64,000 bases of DNA, taken from positions 4,939,896 to 5,003,895 of the forward strand of contig JARUPZ010000019.1 of assembly GCA_031213475.1 (NCBI GenBank), read 5' to 3'. The stretch comes from Nereocystis luetkeana. Taxonomy: Eukaryota > Sar > Phaeophyceae > Laminariales > Laminariaceae. Below are positions 60,801 through 64,000 of the stretch, piece by piece. The translations under genes and the position numbers were made by a program. The notes under the pieces were generated by a model, which had not been told where the DNA came from, searched no databases, and was given only the letters and a program-made list of their open reading frames with translations. Each line of letters opens with the position of its first letter. The first letter of the stretch is position 1.

Positions 60801-63259
60801 TGGACAAAATATTAAGGGGCCGTCGTAACCCGACCAATAATCCCATGGCCTATATAGAATGTAGGCATATAAGAAATATTATTGCTTTTAAACAAGCCAT
60901 ACATATATATATACCTTATCCGGTAGCGGCAGACCGCTCCGTCAGACAGAAAAAAAAGTATGTATATATAGTCGCCCTAATAGTGCTACCACCTCTTGTC
61001 CTAGCTACGCGTCACGAAACCAACTCCTACGTTAACCAAAAAGCCAACCCGACCCGACCCGACCCAACCCAAACCAATTCCCTCTGCCCCCGCCGCCGCC
61101 GCACCCCTCCCCGCACCCCACCTCCCCTCGTTGCCGTGCGCTGATTTTATTTTTTATGCGCGTATTGTAAAATAGGCGAACGTGGCGAACTTCAAGGGGC
61201 ACGAGGGAGGCGTGAACGCTCTGGCCTTCAGCGAGAACGGGTACTACATGGCCTCGGCGGGCGAGGACGGGTACGCGCGGCTGTGGGACCTGCGCAAGTT
61301 GACCAACTTCGACAACCTGCCCATAGGCGAGGGGGCGGCGTCCTCGGTGGCGTTCGACTTCTCGGGCTCGTACCTGGCGGCGGGCGGAAAGAACTGCACG
61401 AAGGTGATATTCAGTTTTTCGACTTTTTTTGTTTTGTTTTGGGGGAGGGGGGGGGGGAGGGGAAGGAGGGGGAGGGGGCTGTACTCACGTCGCGCATGGC
61501 CGTAGTATGTAGTAGTACTTACGGGGGACCATAGTAAATAGGGCCAATTGTTGTTCGGAAAAATAGCAAAATATATTGGTTTTCGTGTGTACGGCAGGCC
61601 CTATTTAAAATGGCCCCTCGTAATAGTACTACACAGTACTAGTAGTAGGAATAGTCTATGACTATAGAGACCCTCGCATCCCTACGTACAATGCCGGGAC
61701 GAAGATTCTTATATATTTTTTAGCGGGGGGGGGGGGGGGGGGGTACCTCGATATCATACATGGCCGTTGTCGAATGACCATAGACCATCGCATCCCTACA
61801 ATGCCGGGACGAAGCACGTCGGGTTTTCACCGACCAGGCGGGGGGGGGTTGTGCTCGGCCTTTTATTTCTGATGTTGCACGCTCCGGACGGGGTGTCGGG
61901 TTTATTAGGCCGGCTGACTGGTGCCTGTTGACCGTTTCTAGAAGGTTCAGCTTTTGGGTGGAATTCCCAAAAACCCTGCTCGCACGTATGGTGAGTGGGT
62001 CGGTCGGTCAGTCGGTCGGTCGGCTGCAGAGTCAGCCCCTCGGCAACGGTATAACTTGTTTTTTGCGTTTATAGCCACTGCGTTATATACATACGTGCAG
62101 GTGGTTCGGTTTTTTACTTGGGACATGCACAGGTATAATTGCTCCTCATAACAGGTGAACAACTTGAAAGGCTACGGCTACCTGGTTCGGCAAGGAACAC
62201 CTTCATCGCACCCGCCCACTCGCTCTCCTCCCCCCCATGTTTTGATTTCTCGCCCCCACCCACCCTGTTGACGATTTCGCCTTGCGCGATTTTTACCGTT
62301 TTTTTTTTTGTTTTTGTTTTTTTTTCTGTTTTTGGCCAGGTGTTTGCGGTGAAGACGTGGGGAGAGCTGGCGACGTACGAGGGCTACGGCGGCTCGGTGA
62401 CCGGTCTCAAATTCGGCAAGAGCGCAGGTTTCCTGGTGAGAAAAAAAATTAAACTGAGTATTACATTATATATTGGAAGGCGTTTTTCATTTGTTCGATT
62501 TTGACGTCCTTCGGTGCGGAGAAAACAAAAGGCATTCACACTAATTTCAGGGTGTTTTTTTCGTTCTGCTTTTTTGTTCCCAGTGTTTTTTGCAGTTATT
62601 TGTGGTCAACATTTTGTTCCACTTTTCCCCTGCTATTTTCATGTTGTGTCTAATATGTCTAATCGATGTTATTTTTGTTTTTGTTGTGTGTTATCGGCCT
62701 TCGAGTGTTTTGCTCTTGTCTTGAAGGAGACTGTGGGGATTTTTTTTTCATGCGGTACGGGTGCTACGAGGGCGACAAAGCGACACGTGCCGGCTACAAA
62801 GACGTTCAGCAAAAAAAAAAATGTTACTTCTGAAAATATTTTCTTGTGTATCGTAAAAATAAATACCTGGTGTACCATAAAACACCCTCCCTCAGCTGTG
62901 TGTGAGATCGAGAGCTTCGTCGAAACTTATTCGGGCGAAAACTTATTTTGCGCCAAGATGCCGTTTCGGCCCAACCCGTAGCCTGCCCGTCTGCTCCCTG
63001 GCTTCGTTACAAGCATCACATCATATCCCCGCTCGGCGCGCAGCTGCTCCCAAACAAAAAGCGTGCTTGTTGTGCTCCGGAAAAAAATTGGAGCCCTCAA
63101 GCGTTATTTTGCTGGTGATGATGCGTGAGCCCTCCTCGTTTCCGACTCGCGTGCCCCCCCCCCCCCCCTCCCCCCCCCCTCCCTTGCCTCCGCCCGTTTT
63201 TTGTTCAGGCGACATGCTCGATGGACAGGACTGTACGTTTCTACGGCAGCGCGGATTAA
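45826..63259 (+). CDS. PRP19: Pre-mRNA-processing factor 19 (U-box E3 ligase, WD40)
   Basis: Exons: 45,826-45,923, 47,468-47,587, 48,078-48,167, 49,278-49,407, 51,060-51,150, 52,243-52,381, 52,731-53,062, 53,881-54,016, 61,176-61,403, 62,340-62,435 and 63,209-63,259. All junctions are GT-AG, phases match, and the sum is 1,511 nt plus one missing base, about 504 codons, close to the usual length. The U-box is at the N terminus ([13 protein letters not shown], then [15 protein letters not shown] and KPRP). Next comes the tetramerising coiled coil ([27 protein letters not shown]), a linker (KKRAMPEDL) and seven-bladed WD40 repeats ([77 protein letters not shown]). It ends [12 protein letters not shown] and TAA. 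As the core of the NineTeen complex it ubiquitinates spliceosomal proteins and acts in the nucleus. Odd points: the gene spans 17.4 kb, one intron is 7.16 kb, and a Gly-rich insert lies in one WD blade ([11 protein letters not shown]). The first few codons (ATG exon) are not found; a frame from an ATG at 45,729 is an alternative start without that exon. Confidence 0.92.
45964..46070. mobile_element. MITE family A, copy 4 (PRP19 first seen intron)
   Basis: ATTACGGGGGACCATATTCA at the left and TTACTATATTCCCCCGTAAT at the right; the centre is inverted relative to copy 3 ('ctaccgtacacaaaaac' side first). It lies in the intron after exon 45,923. Confidence 0.8.
49060..49215 (+). repeat. Polypyrimidine tract in a PRP19 intron
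   Basis: About 155 bp of nearly pure C/T (CTCTCCC-type units) precedes the exon at 49,278. It may serve as an extended pyrimidine tract for the acceptor, or be expanded microsatellite capable of triplex formation. Confidence 0.7.
50560..50646. repeat. Possible family B-related half element
   Basis: 'Cccaaaaaacgtgggtgcagtt' (in parts: CCCAAAAAACG, TGGGTGCAGTT) followed by CTCAAGGGGTTTAAAC resembles the right half of the 9.45-kb family B copy. A related sequence, 'cccaaaacatgggtgca', is at about 31,342. Confidence 0.35.
53063..53530 (+). repeat. G/T-only strand-asymmetric intron tract
   Basis: From the donor of the 52,731-53,062 exon onward, about 460 bp of the plus strand is almost entirely G and T (GTGTTGGGTG-type units), with few A or C. 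It is transcribed as a GU-rich intron. Several GGG runs could form weak G-quadruplexes. Confidence 0.75.
54886..54946. repeat. MITE family B, half copy
   Basis: 'Gaccctttgagggcaaac', 'gcagtcccgtagtcgggac' and 'aaaccagtcatatt' match the left half of the family. The right half is missing, and the sequence runs straight into a family A element at about 54,948. Confidence 0.55.
54948..55030. mobile_element. MITE family A, copy 5, 3'-truncated
   Basis: ATTACCGGGGGCCATAGTAA followed by 'ataggtcctgcggtacacac' and 'atatttcctattttttac'. The right terminal repeat is absent. Confidence 0.65.
55204..56079 (+). CDS. Unrecognised ORF in the PRP19 intron, possible mobile-element gene
   Basis: ATG at 55,204 lies about 30 bp after an ATATATAT box. 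For the first ~185 codons the codon use is GC-rich at third positions, and the product is Pro/Ala-rich then helical ([30 protein letters not shown]). I recognise no domain. After about 55,740 a different frame (from 55,761, [20 protein letters not shown]) looks more protein-like, suggesting a frameshift. The 3' end runs into the left arm of the 55,875-56,298 inverted repeat. Its position 0.5 kb upstream of a tyrosine-recombinase pseudogene on the same strand suggests both belong to one element; this is inference. Confidence 0.4.
   Translation: MPRTTRSTPTPPPSEDATAPVPAAPAVRLPNPNPDRAAATLVDSATMLKDLPCFIPGALGAGMVLDFERVFLATGGSCASSSRFQFSCALGSVAMRFSPGADTWPQVQEAAEKRAMSSRGGASRAYREVEATRLMVRHILDLLQFHGLPLQSEHCVLLHGASEVGDTTGRPREGSGAAGRGRSPPKWQRWRSPQLGRPQPERSLVGRALQLDRPQPKQRQVGKMLRIPRGGGARQERALMGRVSWMRRSRGSGTTRPRLTKDLLGLITETHSPEVRTVVRVRLCGTRIVFF
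55875..56298. repeat. Long hairpin: ~185-bp inverted repeat with 56-bp spacer
   Basis: Left arm 55,875-56,059 (GCTGCGGATACCTCGG to TTCGGCTCTGCGGTA) and right arm 56,116-56,298 (TACCGCAGAGCCGAA to CCGAGGTATCCGCAGC) are near-complementary over their length. The high identity suggests a recent snap-back duplication or an active long-TIR structure. Confidence 0.85.
56523..57873 (+). pseudogene. Tyrosine recombinase (zinc-ribbon + YR) pseudogene
   Basis: The N-terminal part has two CxxC pairs (CSACHEENL, then CWKCGVQP), like a zinc ribbon. It is followed by PDGVFDFL and an in-frame TGA at 56,820. The same frame goes on ([13 protein letters not shown]), then shifts near 56,978 ([29 protein letters not shown]), near 57,148 ([30 protein letters not shown]) and near 57,344. 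The last piece (57,394-57,873) has the catalytic HSFRAGGS box, [14 protein letters not shown] with the Tyr, and ends at TAA. The family cuts and rejoins DNA through the Tyr; related genes occur in Crypton- and DIRS-like elements and as solo YR elements in algae. One stop and three frameshifts make this copy inactive. The fourth break coincides with a TACCAGGTA motif. Confidence 0.75.
58041..58100. mobile_element. MITE family A, fragment (copy 6)
   Basis: 'Cagtatttggtcccatagta', 'tataggacctacggtgcacac' and 'aaaaaacatata' match the family interior. Both ends are decayed. Confidence 0.5.
59100..59187. mobile_element. MITE family A, copy 7
   Basis: The right end CTATTTACTATGGTCCCGCG and TAAT is well conserved; the left half retains 'gtgccatagtaaacacaaaa'. 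It provides the uninterrupted TCCTATTTACTATGG that shows the 34,265 motif is an insertion. Confidence 0.7.
59490..60125 (+). repeat. Direct repeat pair (~75 bp) flanking ~480 bp
   Basis: About 59,496-59,570 and 60,050-60,122 share 'acgcaacag.ttaattc', 'gcgtgt.gyrgyrgtgtgattt' type sequence and 'acgtactgcatgcgcatgca'. The DNA between is rich in short hairpins (GTTGCGCTGGCGCAAC, GGGCCGCGGGCCC). Confidence 0.55.
61519..61625. mobile_element. MITE family A, copy 8
   Basis: TTACGGGGGACCATAGTAAA at the left and TTTAAAATGGCCCCTCGTAA at the right. It lies in the PRP19 intron 61,404-62,339. Confidence 0.75.
61745..61850 (-). repeat. Family R repeat, 3' part, in a PRP19 intron
   Basis: Minus strand: 'ggtgaaaacccgacgtg', 'cgtcccggcattgtagggat' and 'ggtctatggtcattcgac' match 29,520-29,610. 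A second, shorter fragment ('gaccctcgcatccctac') is at about 61,668-61,705, next to a 22-nt G run. Confidence 0.6.
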
Positions 63260-64000
63260 GCAAGTGTCCGTTCGCCAAGAGGAGTTATAAAAAAGGGGGG
63301 AGGCGGGGGGTTGCGAGGGGGCGCGGCGTGGGAGGGGAAAGCTCTTGGAAACCGTCCGGGTAGCTTAATCGCGAGTGCGCCATGATGTTGGTGTCGTTTT
63401 TGTGTACCAAATGCCGGTGCTTTTGACCGAAAGCCAACGCGCTTGGTCGAGAACCCCAGTGCTTTGGCCGAAAGTCGGTGCTTTGGCAATAAACCGGCGC
63501 TTTAGCCGAACGCCGGCGATTTGGCGAGACTGACGATTTTTTGGTCAGACGCCGGTGATTTGACCAAATCGACGGTGCTTTGGGCAAATTGACGGTGCTT
63601 TGGCCACACTCCGGTGCTTCGACCAAATTTACGGTGCTCTGGCCTAAGGCCGGTTCTTCGCTCAACTGGCAGAGGGCACGAGAACAAGGGTCATCTGCAG
63701 CTTCTAGGAGAGCCTCGTGTTAAATCACCGGTCGCGCCTGTTGATGTTCGTGGAACGCCGTCGCCACACAAGCACAAGGGGGCGAGCGGGGGGGGGGGGG
63801 GGGGGGGGTTGAGGCGTTCCTTGCTTTAGCGGGAGCAGTCAGCGGAGTTTGTTCTTTTGTCTCATACCGGCGTGTTCTTTTTGTTATATTTTCGCTACTT
63901 CTTTTTTTAACGGGAAGGCCGTTTGGCAGAAAATTGAGAGGAGAGGCTGTCGCAGCGTGGAGCAGAGGAACGTCGACGCGCGGAGCCAGCCTCCGTGAAG
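63260..64000. other. Downstream of PRP19: no gene seen
   Basis: PRP19 3' flank. It holds a ~20-bp minisatellite (63,411-63,670) and an 18-20-nt G run near 63,790. The final bases contain no supportable coding start. Confidence 0.5.
63411..63670 (+). repeat. ~20-bp minisatellite, CGGTGCTTTGGCC unit
   Basis: About 12 units of the form (A)CGGTGCTTTGGCCnAAnn occur head to tail, best preserved at 63,570-63,660. Translated on the minus strand it gives repeats like QSTVNL-EAPECG. I treat this as noncoding repeat, not a gene. Confidence 0.75.

Larger units (their letters stand above)
54017..61175 (+). other. 7.16-kb PRP19 intron loaded with mobile DNA
   Basis: Donor GTACGG after exon 54,016 and acceptor AAATAG before 61,176, both phase 0, with coding content (MKQA to NVANF) continuous across. 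Inside are a half family B palindrome, three family A MITE copies or fragments, an unrecognised ORF, a 185-bp inverted repeat, a tyrosine-recombinase pseudogene and a ~75-bp direct repeat pair. Confidence 0.85.

Overview
The window is nuclear DNA of a eukaryote and most resembles a stramenopile, probably a brown alga. The evidence is long GT-AG introns (up to about 7.2 kb) between short GC-rich exons, a bHLH-PAS regulator with the 'NAREQRR' basic region I associate with stramenopile algae, a cysteine-rich modular surface protein of a kind I recall from brown algae, and a dense load of short repeats. Species placement is inference. I see no operons, rRNA, CRISPR array or viral block.

Three multi-exon genes can be read. 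(1) 11,452-18,162 (+): a bHLH-PAS transcription regulator of 7 exons whose phases all close, giving 813 codons before the stop. (2) 33,430-29,830 (-): part of a secreted or surface-type protein with repeated Cys-rich domains and Ser/Thr/Pro-rich linkers; every resolved splice site is phase 1. Both ends are missing. (3) 45,826-63,259 (+): PRP19, the U-box/WD40 splicing factor, as 11 exons spread over 17.4 kb (about 504 codons; only the first few residues are not located).

Everything else is repeat-rich. 1-11.4 kb, 18.2-29.8 kb and 33.4-45.8 kb contain MITE-like palindromes of several families, SINE-like poly(A) elements, LINE 3' ends, tandem duplications and microsatellites. The 7.16-kb PRP19 intron (54,017-61,175) carries a decayed tyrosine-recombinase element with a zinc-ribbon head, an unrecognised ORF running into a 185-bp inverted repeat, and three copies or fragments of one MITE family.

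The most unusual signal is a 9-mer, TACCAGGTA (or its reverse complement TACCTGGTA). I count 31 exact copies, against about 0.5 expected by chance, and none lies in an exon. Where related sequences can be aligned, the motif looks like a 7-bp insertion (5-bp core CCAGG plus a duplicated TA). Removing it restores the consensus of a MITE and the reading frame of the recombinase. This looks like a swarm of TA-targeted micro-insertions or transposon footprints.
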